Source: Kordiimonas pumila (GTDB lineage: Bacteria; Pseudomonadota; Alphaproteobacteria; Sphingomonadales; Kordiimonadaceae). Taken from it: DNA of 64,000 nt. This document shows positions 46,922 through 55,384 of the stretch, in pieces. The stretch spans positions 2,315,501-2,379,500 of the forward strand of contig NZ_CP061205.1 of NCBI RefSeq assembly GCF_015240255.1, read 5' to 3'. The first letter of the stretch is position 1, and every line of letters starts with the position of its first letter. The notes beneath the pieces are model-generated. The model had not been told where the DNA came from, made no database searches, and was given only the letters and a program-made list of their open reading frames with translations. Position numbers and translations under genes: made by a program.

Positions 46922-47197
46922 TTGAACAAAAACGATCTGATCGCGAAAGTTGCGGAAGCAGCTGATCTCTCAAAAGCAGATGCTGGTAAAGCAGTAGACG
47001 CTGTATTCGATTCTATCTCTGGTGCTCTAGCTGGCGGCGGCGAAGTTCGTCTCGTTGGTTTTGGTACTTTTGCTGTAGCAGCGCGTGCTGCTACCAAAGG
47101 CCGTAACCCACGCACTGGTGAGGAAATTGATATTCCTGCATCCAAGCAGCCAAAATTCAAGGCGGGCAAGGGTCTTAAAGACGCTGTTAACAGCTAA
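46922..47197 (+). CDS. hupB: DNA-binding protein HU
   Basis: Small nucleoid protein of 91 residues that bends DNA without strong sequence preference. It starts [28 protein letters not shown], contains the arm [24 protein letters not shown] and ends [12 protein letters not shown], matching HU rather than IHF. The start is TTG at 46922, supported by AGAGGGGG 6 bases upstream. A clear terminator follows. Confidence 0.95.
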   Translation: MNKNDLIAKVAEAADLSKADAGKAVDAVFDSISGALAGGGEVRLVGFGTFAVAARAATKGRNPRTGEEIDIPASKQPKFKAGKGLKDAVNS

Positions 47198-47223
47198 TAG
47201 ACGGTTTTGTACCTATAGGAATT

Positions 47224-47255
47224 CGGCCGGGGATAATTCCTCGGCCGTTTTTTTA
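47224..47255 (+). terminator. Rho-independent terminator after hupB
   Basis: CGGCCGGGGA, 4-base loop, TCCTCGGCCG (47224-47247), followed by a run of seven or more T. Confidence 0.92.
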
Positions 47256-47280
47256 TGGGGCTGCCGTGCGATATTATCGT

Positions 47281-47856
47281 TTAAACAGTAAAGAAAGTAT
47301 CTATGCCAACGAGGGTAAGGATACCCAGTATGGCAAATATAGCTGCAACTAGTTTGTTCATTAATCGCACTGAAACGCGCTGTATAATCTGATCGCTAAG
47401 GCACACAGCTGGCACATTGGCAATCATCATGCCAAGGGTTGTTCCGGCTATCACGGCAACAATAGGCGTATACTTTGCAGCGAGAATAACGGTTGCTACC
47501 TGTGTTTTGTCGCCCATCTCTGCAAGAAAGAATACTATGAGAGTGGAAATGAAAGCATTGTATTTGCCAATGGTAGCTTCTTCTTGGTCAATTGTATCTG
47601 GTACTAATACCCATAGCGCCATAGCTAGAAATGATATGCCTAAAACCCACCGGGCTGTATCAGGGCTGATGTAATCTGTGGCCCATGCCCCAATAGCACT
47701 AGCCAAGCCATGATTTGCAAGGGTTGCTACAAAAATACCAAGAATGACCGGTATGGGTTTGCGGAACTTCGCAGCAAGAAGGAAAGCAAGTAGTTGGGTT
47801 TTGTCACCAATCTCAGCTAAGGCTACAACGCTGGTTGAAATGAAGAAAGCTTCCAT
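47281..47856 (-). CDS. GDT1/TMEM165 (UPF0016) family manganese exporter, MneA-like
   Basis: 191-residue inner membrane protein with six hydrophobic segments in two repeats, each with the family motif: EIGDKT at 15-20 and EMGDKT at 113-118. Bacterial members export Mn2+. ATG at 47856 is preferred over a start 30 bases upstream because AAGGA lies 7 bases before it. The leader contains a yybP-ykoY-type manganese riboswitch, which strongly supports manganese as the substrate. It is convergent with hupB. Confidence 0.93.
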   Translation of the reverse strand: MEAFFISTSVVALAEIGDKTQLLAFLLAAKFRKPIPVILGIFVATLANHGLASAIGAWATDYISPDTARWVLGISFLAMALWVLVPDTIDQEEATIGKYNAFISTLIVFFLAEMGDKTQVATVILAAKYTPIVAVIAGTTLGMMIANVPAVCLSDQIIQRVSVRLMNKLVAAIFAILGILTLVGIDTFFTV

Positions 47857-47882
47857 AGTTTTGTCCTTTGGGCCGGTAGAAT

Positions 47883-48027
47883 CCAATGACTATACCGCGC
47901 CCCGGCCCGTCCGGTGCGGCATAGTCAATGGTCTCGCCAAGCTCAAGAGCATGTTTACGCCATAGCTGTTAGGCTAAGTATGTTGACGTAAACCCCAGTC
48001 GTATTCGCTAGGAGGCTACTCCCCAAT
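47883..48027 (-). promoter_or_regulatory. yybP-ykoY manganese riboswitch upstream of the GDT1-type exporter
   Basis: Read on the minus strand, the three conserved blocks of the yybP-ykoY class occur in order: GGGGAGTAGCC (48024-48014), TCAACATAC (47986-47978) and GGCGAGACC (47938-47930). A 16-base stem (GCGGCATAGTCAATGG reversed against CCAATGACTATACCGC, 47883-47931) overlaps the last block. A second stem, GGGCCGG/CCGGCCC (47908-47902 with 47876-47870), ends next to the AAGGA ribosome site and cannot form together with it. This is a plausible switch controlling translation by Mn2+. Confidence 0.88.
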
Positions 48028-48121
48028 GACATGGCAGCTTTATATATCTGCATTTTTATATGTCTAGTTATAATTGGTAAAAAGCCATAGGCGGTAAGGA
48101 ACGATGAATCCAATCACTGGT

Positions 48122-49048
48122 TTAAGTGTGTATAATATCTGGTTTATTGACCTCGACTGTAATGTGAACAAGCTCAGGGTAGCGTGATAGATGCTGTCTC
48201 ACATTGTCAGGGGTGAGGGGGCTATTGGATACCACAGAGATGATAGCTGCATATTTACCTTTCCCTACTTGCCAGATATGTAAGTCGGTGATGGCTAAAA
48301 TATTGGGGAACGATTTGATGTCTTGCTGAACTTTTGTCGTTAATGGCATGTCCATTTCTGCTGCCAGTAATACTTTAGAGGTATCACGCAGTAAACCATA
48401 TGCCCATAGTGAAACGAGACAAGCTCCAAGTATGCCCATAGCTGGGTCAAGCCAATTTGCGCCCCATAGCATACCTCCGATTAAGGCAATAATCGCCAGA
48501 ACAGAAGTTGCAGCATCTGTTATGACATGTAAATACGCTGAACGTAAATTAAGGTCATGATGCGAATGCGAATGGTCATGACCATGGTGGTGGTCATCTT
48601 TTAGCAACCACGCACATGCAAGATTTACCAGTAGGCCCAGTATAGCAAGCATAATGGCTTGTTGATAGTGTATGGGGCTTGGGGATAAAAGGCGGTCAAT
48701 CGATTGAAAAACCATAAGGGCCGCGACACCTACAAGAAATATAGAGCTTGTATAGCCTCCTAGTATTTCGATCTTCCATGTACCGAATGTAAACCTGATA
48801 TCATTCGCGTAATGCCGCGCTGCGCTATAAGCTAAAACGGATAGCCCCAAAGCTAGGGTATGTGAGCTCATATGCCAGCCATCAGCTAAAAGCGCCATGG
48901 AGTTATAAGCCCAACCACCTGCAATTTCAGCAATCATGGTTATGAAAGTTATGGCTACAGCCCAACGGGTATTGCGTTCTGCTAGCGGATTACCTTCGTC
49001 AAAAACATGGCTATGCTGCCATTTCTTTATAGACACAGAGGTGTTCAT
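48122..49048 (-). CDS. dmeF: Cation diffusion facilitator DmeF (Ni/Co efflux)
   Basis: 308-residue CDF transporter that exports divalent metals in exchange for protons. The DmeF-type N-terminus HSHVFDEGNPLAERNT precedes six membrane segments; the metal site residues are in SMALLADGWHMSSH and VITDAATS; a His-rich loop (HHHGHDHSHSHH) lies between segments IV and V; the cytoplasmic domain has ITDLHIWQVG. AAGGAG lies 8 bases before the ATG. It diverges from dmeR across a 64-base region with a perfect palindrome. Metal choice (Ni/Co) follows from the family and the regulator. Confidence 0.9.
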   Translation of the reverse strand: MNTSVSIKKWQHSHVFDEGNPLAERNTRWAVAITFITMIAEIAGGWAYNSMALLADGWHMSSHTLALGLSVLAYSAARHYANDIRFTFGTWKIEILGGYTSSIFLVGVAALMVFQSIDRLLSPSPIHYQQAIMLAILGLLVNLACAWLLKDDHHHGHDHSHSHHDLNLRSAYLHVITDAATSVLAIIALIGGMLWGANWLDPAMGILGACLVSLWAYGLLRDTSKVLLAAEMDMPLTTKVQQDIKSFPNILAITDLHIWQVGKGKYAAIISVVSNSPLTPDNVRQHLSRYPELVHITVEVNKPDIIHT

Positions 49049-49069
49049 GTATGATACTCCTTCTACTTA

Positions 49070-49093
49070 TATACTATACTCCAGTATAGTATA
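49070..49093. promoter_or_regulatory. Probable DmeR operator between dmeF and dmeR
   Basis: TATACTATACT, 2-base centre CC, AGTATAGTATA: a perfect 11-bp inverted repeat in the 64-base divergent region. I recall a similar AT-rich palindrome with a C-rich centre as the DmeR site of Rhizobium leguminosarum. The sequence lies where it could cover both promoters. Confidence 0.75.
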
Positions 49094-49112
49094 ATTCAGA
49101 AGAGAGCAAGCC

Positions 49113-49388
49113 ATGTCCCATGTTATGAAGAGTCAGAAAAAGCTATTAACCAGAATTAGACGTATTAAGGGGCAGGCGTCTGCTCTTGAAAGCGCACTAG
49201 AGACAAACACTGATTGTATTGCTGTATTACAGCAAGTTGCTGCCATTCGTGGGGCTGTAACAGGCTTGATGGCAGAACTTATGGAGGAGCACATGAGAGA
49301 ACATTTAGGGGCTGATAATGTAAGCCCTGAACAGCGTAAGGAGGATATGGACCAAGTTATTACTGTGATCAGGTCTTATTTAAAATAA
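49113..49388 (+). CDS. dmeR: Metal-responsive repressor DmeR (RcnR/CsoR/FrmR family)
   Basis: 91-residue all-helical repressor. H3, C35, H60 and H64 are all present, the ligand set of the Ni/Co sensor RcnR rather than the Cu sensor CsoR (which uses Cys-His-Cys) or the aldehyde sensor FrmR. Basic residues RIRRIKGQ on helix 1 form the DNA-binding face. It diverges from dmeF, so it should release the shared palindromic operator when nickel or cobalt is high. Confidence 0.9.
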   Translation: MSHVMKSQKKLLTRIRRIKGQASALESALETNTDCIAVLQQVAAIRGAVTGLMAELMEEHMREHLGADNVSPEQRKEDMDQVITVIRSYLK

Positions 49389-49792
49389 TACTGCTATAGT
49401 AAAATATACTTGCACTAGATGATCTTCTTAGCGTTATCGATTAGGCATACAGAATATACTATAAATTCTTAAAAAATATTGAGAAGGGCTGTTTTGTTAG
49501 GCCTTCATTGATAATCCTGCACATATAAATCAAATAAACACTATGAGCGCTTAATGTAAGCCGGGCTTGAGCGAATCCTGTTTTCACGTTGGTGGAGCAG
49601 GTGAACTGAAACGGATGCTATATTATAAAATCTTAGTTCCTTTAAGGTAAAGCGTTTAGCAATGAGCTAATTTTTCAGCCTTGTAAAAAGGTCTTTCTTG
49701 AGTGGATGTGGCTGTTCGTAAAAAAATTCTCAAAATAGGGCTAGACAGGGGCTGTCATATGAGGCTAAAAGCGCCTCCACCACAAAGTTCGT
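49389..49792. other. Intergenic region between dmeR and tRNA-Val
   Basis: 404 AT-rich bases without a supported reading frame. TATACTATA at 49455-49463 repeats nine bases of the DmeR operator arm, and TATAGTA occurs at 49395. A GC-richer stretch at about 49557-49620 could hold a small RNA, but no known family was recognised. Confidence 0.35.
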
Positions 49793-49868
49793 GGGCGATT
49801 AGCTCAGTTGGTAGAGCATCTCGTTTACACCGAGAGGGTCGGCAGTTCGAGCCTGTCATCGCCCACCA
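49793..49868 (+). tRNA. tRNA-Val (anticodon TAC), copy 1
   Basis: 76 bases with encoded CCA. Acceptor GGGCGAT/ATCGCCC, anticodon stem TCTCG/CGAGA with loop TTTACAC, T loop TTCGAGC. Identical to the copy 41 bases downstream. Confidence 0.97.
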
Positions 49869-49909
49869 TTCTTTCCTTTACACAGGTTAGAGCGGTTAGA
49901 ATATGATGT

Positions 49910-49985
49910 GGGCGATTAGCTCAGTTGGTAGAGCATCTCGTTTACACCGAGAGGGTCGGCAGTTCGAGCCTGTCATCGCCCACCA
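49910..49985 (+). tRNA. tRNA-Val (anticodon TAC), copy 2
   Basis: 76 bases, identical to the preceding tRNA-Val gene, with unrelated sequence between the copies; a recent tandem duplication or gene conversion is likely. Confidence 0.97.
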
Positions 49986-50014
49986 TACCCTTCCTTTTAC
50001 AAGTGGTTACACGC

Positions 50015-50284
50015 ATGACATCCAGTAACCAGGATAATGAAGACAAGCCGCTTGTTATTGAAGCAAGTTGGGCGCCCCAAGATCCTCGCGATAAATTATT
50101 TGATGATTCTGCAACGCATAGTGAAAAGTCTATGTCACTTTACAGGATCATTGCCTCATTTCACCCTGTTATGAACATTCCCGTTTTGGTTTTTGATTCC
50201 TTTAAACAAATGGGTTGGGTGCGTGCGCTGCTGTTATGGGGGGTAATTATCGGGCTTATCACATTTTTTTTGTATATTGAATAA
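50015..50284 (+). CDS. Small single-pass membrane protein of unknown function
   Basis: 89 residues. The first 60 are hydrophilic (DKPLVIEASWAPQDPRDKLFDDS), then LYRIIASFHPVMNIPVLVFDSF, and a C-terminal hydrophobic segment (RALLLWGVIIGLITFFLYIE) that should anchor it in the membrane with the N-terminus probably in the cytoplasm. The ATG at 50015 is used because an earlier in-frame start would overlap tRNA-Val. The ribosome site (AAGTGG) is weak. Not recognised as a named family. Confidence 0.55.
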   Translation: MTSSNQDNEDKPLVIEASWAPQDPRDKLFDDSATHSEKSMSLYRIIASFHPVMNIPVLVFDSFKQMGWVRALLLWGVIIGLITFFLYIE

Positions 50285-50367
50285 GGTCAGGCACCGCAGT
50301 TCCGCTGGTGTTTCTGCGGGGTTTTATGTGTGGTGAATAAAAAATGCAAAAAATCTGTATTCTGTGA

Positions 50368-50396
50368 TTGACAGAAGGAGCCTTAAATCTTAAACA
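50368..50396 (+). promoter_or_regulatory. Probable sigma-70 promoter of tRNA-Asp
   Basis: TTGACA, 17-base spacer, TAAACA, ending 19 bases before the tRNA 5' end. Same layout as the tRNA-His promoter. Confidence 0.5.
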
Positions 50397-50415
50397 CCCC
50401 TCACGCAAGCGATGC

Positions 50416-50492
50416 GCGGGTGTAGCTCAGTTGGTTAGAGTGTCGGCCTGTCACGCCGAAGGTCGCGGGTTCGAGTCCCGTCACTCGCGCCA
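50416..50492 (+). tRNA. tRNA-Asp (anticodon GTC)
   Basis: 77 bases with G73 and encoded CCA. Acceptor GCGGGTG/CACTCGC, anticodon stem TCGGC/GCCGA with loop CTGTCAC, T loop TTCGAGT. Confidence 0.97.
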
Positions 50493-50501
50493 CTTGCTCT
50501 T

Positions 50502-50540
50502 ATAAAAGCGTGTAACCTCTTTGGTTACACGCTTTTATTA
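50502..50540 (+). terminator. Rho-independent terminator after tRNA-Asp
   Basis: A 16-bp perfect stem: 50502-50517 (ATAAAAGCGTGTAACC) with 50523-50538, loop TCTTT, ending TTTTATTATTTC. Confidence 0.92.
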
Positions 50541-50716
50541 TTTCTGGACATAAACAATAAAAACCTTCATTTTTTAAGCCAGTAAGCTTTTCTTTACTTA
50601 ATTAAGGCTCTATAAGATGCATAACGGCTCTTGAGGAAAATTAACCCTTTACGGATTGTTTTTCGGTCGATAAAAGAGCGCTGTGTTTTCGGGCCAATAA
50701 CAAAAAAGGGACTCCC

Positions 50717-51082
50717 ATGGAGTCGTTACTGATCCAATATCTTCCAATCCTTGTTTTTTTAGGGATTGCAATTGCATTTTCAGTCATCTTCGTAGGGGCG
50801 GCGGTGCTTATAGCACGGCAAAATCCAGACGAGGAAAAACTTTCTGCTTATGAATGTGGCTTTGAAGCCTTTGAGGACTCGCGGCATCAGTTTGATGTGC
50901 GGTTCTATTTGGTTGCAATTCTCTTTATCATTTTTGATTTAGAGGTAGCCTTCCTTTTTCCTTGGGCAATTAGCCTTGGGGATATCGGCTTATATGGTTT
51001 CTGGTCAATGATGATATTCCTTGGCGTCTTAACTGTCGGGTTTATTTATGAGTGGAATAAAGGAGCATTGGAATGGGAGTAG
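50717..51082 (+). CDS. nuoA: NADH-quinone oxidoreductase subunit A
   Basis: Small membrane subunit of respiratory complex I. 121 residues with three membrane segments; the ND3-type loop [15 protein letters not shown], with the conserved Cys, and the [20 protein letters not shown]-like second segment are seen. AAAAAGGG precedes the ATG. First gene of the nuo operon; it overlaps nuoB by 10 bases. Confidence 0.97.
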   Translation: MESLLIQYLPILVFLGIAIAFSVIFVGAAVLIARQNPDEEKLSAYECGFEAFEDSRHQFDVRFYLVAILFIIFDLEVAFLFPWAISLGDIGLYGFWSMMIFLGVLTVGFIYEWNKGALEWE

Positions 51083-51612
51083 TTCAAACAAGCAATCCAT
51101 CAGGCTCTGATGTGGCAGTAAGCCCCTATCTACAGAGTCTGAATGAAGATCTGAATGATAAGGGTTTTGTTGTTGCAAACCTTGAAGATCTTATCACATG
51201 GGCGCGAACCGGCTCTTTGTGGTGGATGACTTTTGGTCTGGCTTGCTGTGCAGTTGAAATGATGCACTCAAGTATGCCCCGCTATGATGTGGAGCGTTTT
51301 GGTTTTGCGCCGCGTGGATCACCGCGTCAAAGTGACGTGATGATTGTAGCTGGTACGCTCACAAACAAAATGGCACCAGCGATGCGCAAGGTTTATGATC
51401 AGATGCCAGAGCCTCGCTACGTTATCTCTATGGGAAGCTGCGCGAACGGCGGCGGTTACTATCACTATAGCTATTCTGTGGTGCGTGGCTGTGATCGTAT
51501 TGTGCCTGTGGATATATATGTGCCGGGATGCCCGCCAACAGCAGAGGCTTTAATCTATGGTATTTTGCAGCTTCAGCGCAAAATTCGCCGCACAGGAACT
51601 CTGATTCGTTAA
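51073..51612 (+). CDS. nuoB: NADH-quinone oxidoreductase subunit B
   Basis: Peripheral-arm subunit that carries the terminal 4Fe-4S cluster N2 next to the quinone site. Ligands C58-C59 (LACCAVEMM), C123 (MGSCANGGG) and C153 (YVPGCPPT) are all present. 179 residues is normal. Followed by nuoC after 70 bases, the largest gap in the early operon. Confidence 0.97.
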   Translation: MGVVQTSNPSGSDVAVSPYLQSLNEDLNDKGFVVANLEDLITWARTGSLWWMTFGLACCAVEMMHSSMPRYDVERFGFAPRGSPRQSDVMIVAGTLTNKMAPAMRKVYDQMPEPRYVISMGSCANGGGYYHYSYSVVRGCDRIVPVDIYVPGCPPTAEALIYGILQLQRKIRRTGTLIR

Positions 51613-51682
51613 TAACAGGCGGGGTTGCCTGACTGAAGTATGGCAGCAAGATTCTGCCCTGAATAAAGGAGCGCGAAAGCGC

Positions 51683-52306
51683 ATGACAGAAACAGCCTTA
51701 AAAGATTTGGGAAATTCTATTGCAGAGCGCCTCGAAAATGAGGTGACTTCCAGTAATGTGGCTTTTGGCGAGCTGACGCTGACTGCAAGAGCCGAGCATA
51801 TCCAGAAGGTTTTAACCTTCCTGCGCGATGACCCGGATTGTTTTTTCAAGCAGCTCATTGATGTGTGTGGTGCTGACTATCCAGAGCGCGTAAAGCGCTT
51901 TGATGTTGTATATCACCTTTTAAGTCTTGAATTTAATCAGCGTATCCGCGTGAAAGTGGAAACTGATGAAGATACACCCGTTCCAAGTGTTATTGATGTG
52001 TTCCCAAGCGCGGGCTGGTTTGAGCGTGAAGCATGGGACATGTATGGAATTTTCTTCTCAGGTCACCCAGATCTTCGCCGTATGTTGACAGATTATGGCT
52101 TTCAGGGGCACCCGCTTAGGAAAGATTTCCCTGTTTCTGGTTATGTTGAGGTGCGTTACTCTGAAGAAGAGAAGCGCGTGGTTTATGAGCCGCTTAAATT
52201 ACCACAAGAAAACCGCAACTTTGATTTTTTAAGCCCTTGGGAAACAGCCAAATATATTTTGCCTGGCGATGAAAAGGCAGATGCTGCCGCTAAGGAGGGC
52301 AAATAA
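51683..52306 (+). CDS. nuoC: NADH-quinone oxidoreductase subunit C
   Basis: 30-kDa peripheral-arm subunit without cofactors. 207 residues; family pattern [35 protein letters not shown] and [16 protein letters not shown]. Separate from nuoD, unlike the fused nuoCD of enterobacteria. Its stop overlaps the nuoD start by one base (TAATG). Confidence 0.97.
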   Translation: MTETALKDLGNSIAERLENEVTSSNVAFGELTLTARAEHIQKVLTFLRDDPDCFFKQLIDVCGADYPERVKRFDVVYHLLSLEFNQRIRVKVETDEDTPVPSVIDVFPSAGWFEREAWDMYGIFFSGHPDLRRMLTDYGFQGHPLRKDFPVSGYVEVRYSEEEKRVVYEPLKLPQENRNFDFLSPWETAKYILPGDEKADAAAKEGK

Positions 52307-53484
52307 TGGCTGAAGTAGATATCAAGAACTATTGCCTGAACTTTGGCCCGCAGCACCCTGCGGCGCACGGTGTTCTGCGTATGGTTATGGAGCTGGACGG
52401 CGAAGTGATCGAGCGGGTTGATCCGCATATTGGCTTGTTGCACCGTGGTACGGAAAAACTGATCGAGCAAAAGCAGTATCTGCAAGCGATGCCATATTTT
52501 GACCGGCTTGATTATGTAGCACCGATGAATCAGGAACATGCTTTTGTTCTGGCGGTTGAAAAACTTCTTGGTGCTGAGGTGCCAGAGCGTGCCCAGTATA
52601 TCCGAGTGCTGTTCAGTGAAATTGGTCGTGTACTTAATCATATTTTGAACCTTACAACGCATGCGATGGATGTAGGGGCTCTTACGCCGATTTTATGGAT
52701 GTTTGAAGAGCGCGAAAAACTTATGGAATTTTACGAGCGGGTTTGTGGCGCGCGGTTACACGCAGCTTATTTCCGCCCGGGTGGTGTTCACCAAGATTTG
52801 CCTGCAGGCATGCTTGATGATATTATGAAATGGACGGAAACCTTCCCGCAAGTGCAGGAAGATATGGAAACATTGCTGATTGATAACCGTATTTTCAAAC
52901 AGCGTAATGTTGATATCGGAACAGCAACTGCTGAAGATGCACTGGCATGGGGCTGGACAGGGCCAATGCTGAGAAGCACCGGCCTTGCCTGGGACCTTCG
53001 GAAATCACAGCCATACGAAGTGTATGACAAGCTAGATTTTAAGGTTGCGATTGGTAATGCAGGCGATTGCTATGACCGGTTTATGTTGAGGCTTGCGGAA
53101 ATGCGCGAGTCTGTAAAGCTGATCAAGCAGTGTATTGAGCAGATACCATCCGGGCCGATCATGTCACTTGATAAAAAGATTGCACCACCGAAGCGCGCAG
53201 ACATGAAGCGCTCTATGGAAGCCCTTATTCACCACTTTAAACTGTATACCGAAGGTTTCCATGTGCCAGAGGGTGAAGTTTACGCAGCCGTTGAGGCCCC
53301 TAAAGGTGAGTTTGGTGTTTATCTGGTGTCAGATGGCAGTAATCGTCCGTACCGCTGTAAAATTCGGGCACCCGGATTTGTACACATGCAATCAATGGAT
53401 TTTTTATGTAAAGGGCACATGCTCGCTGATGCGCCTGCAGTACTTGGTGCAATGGATATAGTGTTTGGCGAGGTAGATCGATGA
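52306..53484 (+). CDS. nuoD: NADH-quinone oxidoreductase subunit D
   Basis: 49-kDa subunit that forms the quinone-binding pocket with NuoB. 392 residues beginning [15 protein letters not shown], with [12 protein letters not shown] and the quinone-pocket [11 protein letters not shown]. The C-terminus ends GEVDR as in most bacteria. Overlaps nuoC by one and nuoE by four bases, so the set is translationally coupled. Confidence 0.97.
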   Translation: MAEVDIKNYCLNFGPQHPAAHGVLRMVMELDGEVIERVDPHIGLLHRGTEKLIEQKQYLQAMPYFDRLDYVAPMNQEHAFVLAVEKLLGAEVPERAQYIRVLFSEIGRVLNHILNLTTHAMDVGALTPILWMFEEREKLMEFYERVCGARLHAAYFRPGGVHQDLPAGMLDDIMKWTETFPQVQEDMETLLIDNRIFKQRNVDIGTATAEDALAWGWTGPMLRSTGLAWDLRKSQPYEVYDKLDFKVAIGNAGDCYDRFMLRLAEMRESVKLIKQCIEQIPSGPIMSLDKKIAPPKRADMKRSMEALIHHFKLYTEGFHVPEGEVYAAVEAPKGEFGVYLVSDGSNRPYRCKIRAPGFVHMQSMDFLCKGHMLADAPAVLGAMDIVFGEVDR

Positions 53485-54080
53485 CTGTAGCAGCCAAATT
53501 TGAATGGACACCAGAGAACGAAGCACTTGCTGAAATGCATGTTGCCAAATACCCAGAAGGCAAACAGCAAAGCGCTGTAATGCCGCTTCTGGATATTGCC
53601 CAGCGTCAGAACGGTGGTCATGTGACACGCGAAATTATGGAATATATCGCAGGTTACCTCGGTATGGCTCCAATCCGCGTGGAAGAAGTGGCAACATTTT
53701 ATACCATGTATAACCATAAGCCTGTGGGTAAATACCATGTGCAGGTATGTGGTACGACGCCGTGCTGGCTTAGGGGCGCTGATGATGTAATGGCAGCCTG
53801 TAAAAAGCATTTGGGCATTAATATGGGGCAAACCACTGCTGACGGCGTCTTTACGCTGGGTGAGGTTGAGTGTGCCGGGGCTTGTGTTAATGCGCCGGTT
53901 GTTTCTATTAATGATGATTATTATGAAGATCTGACACCAGAAACAATGGTGGCACTGCTTGAAAAGCTGTCTAAGGGTGAGGATGCAAAGCCGGGTCCAC
54001 AAATTGACCGTCAGAATAGTGCGCCATTTGGTGGCCCAACTACACTGAAAAAAGCTTCAGGAAAAGGGAAGGATGCATAA
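53481..54080 (+). CDS. nuoE: NADH-quinone oxidoreductase subunit E
   Basis: 24-kDa subunit with the 2Fe-2S cluster N1a, ligands C90, C95, C131 and C135 (VCGTTPCW and [10 protein letters not shown]). 199 residues, with a C-terminal extension beyond residue 165 rich in Lys/Gly, common in alphaproteobacteria. Overlaps nuoD by ATGA and nuoF by one base. Confidence 0.97.
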   Translation: MTVAAKFEWTPENEALAEMHVAKYPEGKQQSAVMPLLDIAQRQNGGHVTREIMEYIAGYLGMAPIRVEEVATFYTMYNHKPVGKYHVQVCGTTPCWLRGADDVMAACKKHLGINMGQTTADGVFTLGEVECAGACVNAPVVSINDDYYEDLTPETMVALLEKLSKGEDAKPGPQIDRQNSAPFGGPTTLKKASGKGKDA

Positions 54081-55360
54081 TGCTTGCTGATAAGGATCGC
54101 ATCTTTACAAACCTGTATGGTTTTGAAAGCCCCTATCTGGAAGCTGCGCTTAAGCGCGGTGATTGGGATGGCACAAAAGAGCTGCTTGCTAAAGGGCAAG
54201 ACTGGATCATCAGTGAAATGAAAGAATCTGGCCTGCGTGGGCGCGGCGGTGCGGGCTTCCCAACCGGCCTTAAATGGTCTTTTATGCCAAAAGAATCAGA
54301 TGGTCGGCCATCTTACCTTGTTGTTAATGCGGATGAGGGCGAACCAGGCACCTGTAAAGACCGGGATTTGATGCGCCATGACCCACACAAGCTGCTGGAA
54401 GGCTGCCTTATTGCGGGTTTTGCTATGCGCGCGAAAGCGGCCTACATTTATATTCGCGGGGAATTTTACCGCGAAGCCGAGGTTCTGAATAAAGCAATTG
54501 ATGAAGCACGTGCCAAAGGTTTTCTGGGCGATAACGCCTGCGGTTCAGGCTATGCTTTCGATATATTTGTTCACCGCGGAGCAGGTGCCTATATTTGCGG
54601 TGAAGAAACGGCACTGATTGAAAGTTTGGAAGGCAAAAAAGGCCAACCACGCTTGAAACCGCCATTCCCAGCAAATGTTGGTGTTTGGGGCTGCCCTACT
54701 ACTGTTAATAATGTTGAATCAATTGCCGTTGCGCCGACCATTCTTCGTCGCGGCGCGGGCTGGTTTTCAGGCCTTGGCAGGCCAAACAATACCGGCACCA
54801 AGGTTTTCTCTATTTCTGGCCATGTGAACAATCCGTGTAACGTGGAAGAAGAAATGGGTATTTCCCTGAAAGAGCTGATTGAAAAGCATGCTGGTGGTGT
54901 GCGCGGCGGTTGGGATAATCTACTTGCGGTTATTCCGGGTGGTTCATCTGTTCCCGTTCTGCCAAAAAGCATTTGCGATACTGTATTGATGGACTTTGAT
55001 AGCTTGCGCGAGCAGCAATCAGGCCTTGGTACGGCGGCTGTTATCGTGATGGATAAATCGACCGACATTGTAAAGGCGATTGCGCGTCTTTCAGAGTTTT
55101 ACAAGCATGAAAGTTGCGGCCAGTGTACGCCGTGCCGCGAAGGCACCGGCTGGATGTGGCGGGTTATGGAACGTCTGGTGATTGGTAAAGCCGAAAAATC
55201 AGAGATAGATACACTTTTGCAGGTTACAAAACAGATTGAGGGGCACACGATTTGCGCCCTTGGTGATGCGGCTGCATGGCCAATTCAGGGTTTGATGCGT
55301 CATTTCAGGCACGAAGTAGAGGCCCGGATTGATAGCTATCACGCCGTAGCTGCTGAATAA
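54080..55360 (+). CDS. nuoF: NADH-quinone oxidoreductase subunit F
   Basis: 51-kDa subunit where NADH is oxidised. NADH/FMN-site motifs [16 protein letters not shown] and [19 protein letters not shown], and 4Fe-4S cluster N3 ligands in [14 protein letters not shown] plus the later Cys of HTICALGD. 426 residues is normal. nuoG follows after 24 bases with its own AGGAGA site. Confidence 0.97.
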   Translation: MLADKDRIFTNLYGFESPYLEAALKRGDWDGTKELLAKGQDWIISEMKESGLRGRGGAGFPTGLKWSFMPKESDGRPSYLVVNADEGEPGTCKDRDLMRHDPHKLLEGCLIAGFAMRAKAAYIYIRGEFYREAEVLNKAIDEARAKGFLGDNACGSGYAFDIFVHRGAGAYICGEETALIESLEGKKGQPRLKPPFPANVGVWGCPTTVNNVESIAVAPTILRRGAGWFSGLGRPNNTGTKVFSISGHVNNPCNVEEEMGISLKELIEKHAGGVRGGWDNLLAVIPGGSSVPVLPKSICDTVLMDFDSLREQQSGLGTAAVIVMDKSTDIVKAIARLSEFYKHESCGQCTPCREGTGWMWRVMERLVIGKAEKSEIDTLLQVTKQIEGHTICALGDAAAWPIQGLMRHFRHEVEARIDSYHAVAAE

Positions 55361-55384
55361 CGTACGCGAGGTCAGGAGAAATTA

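Noticed and set aside
49702-50014. Reading frames running through the tRNA-Val genes
   Set aside because: They translate tRNA sequence; only the part from ATG 50015 has a plausible protein.
53319-54002. 227-residue open frame on the minus strand across nuoD/nuoE
   Set aside because: It lies antisense to two conserved genes and has a Cys/His-rich random composition.
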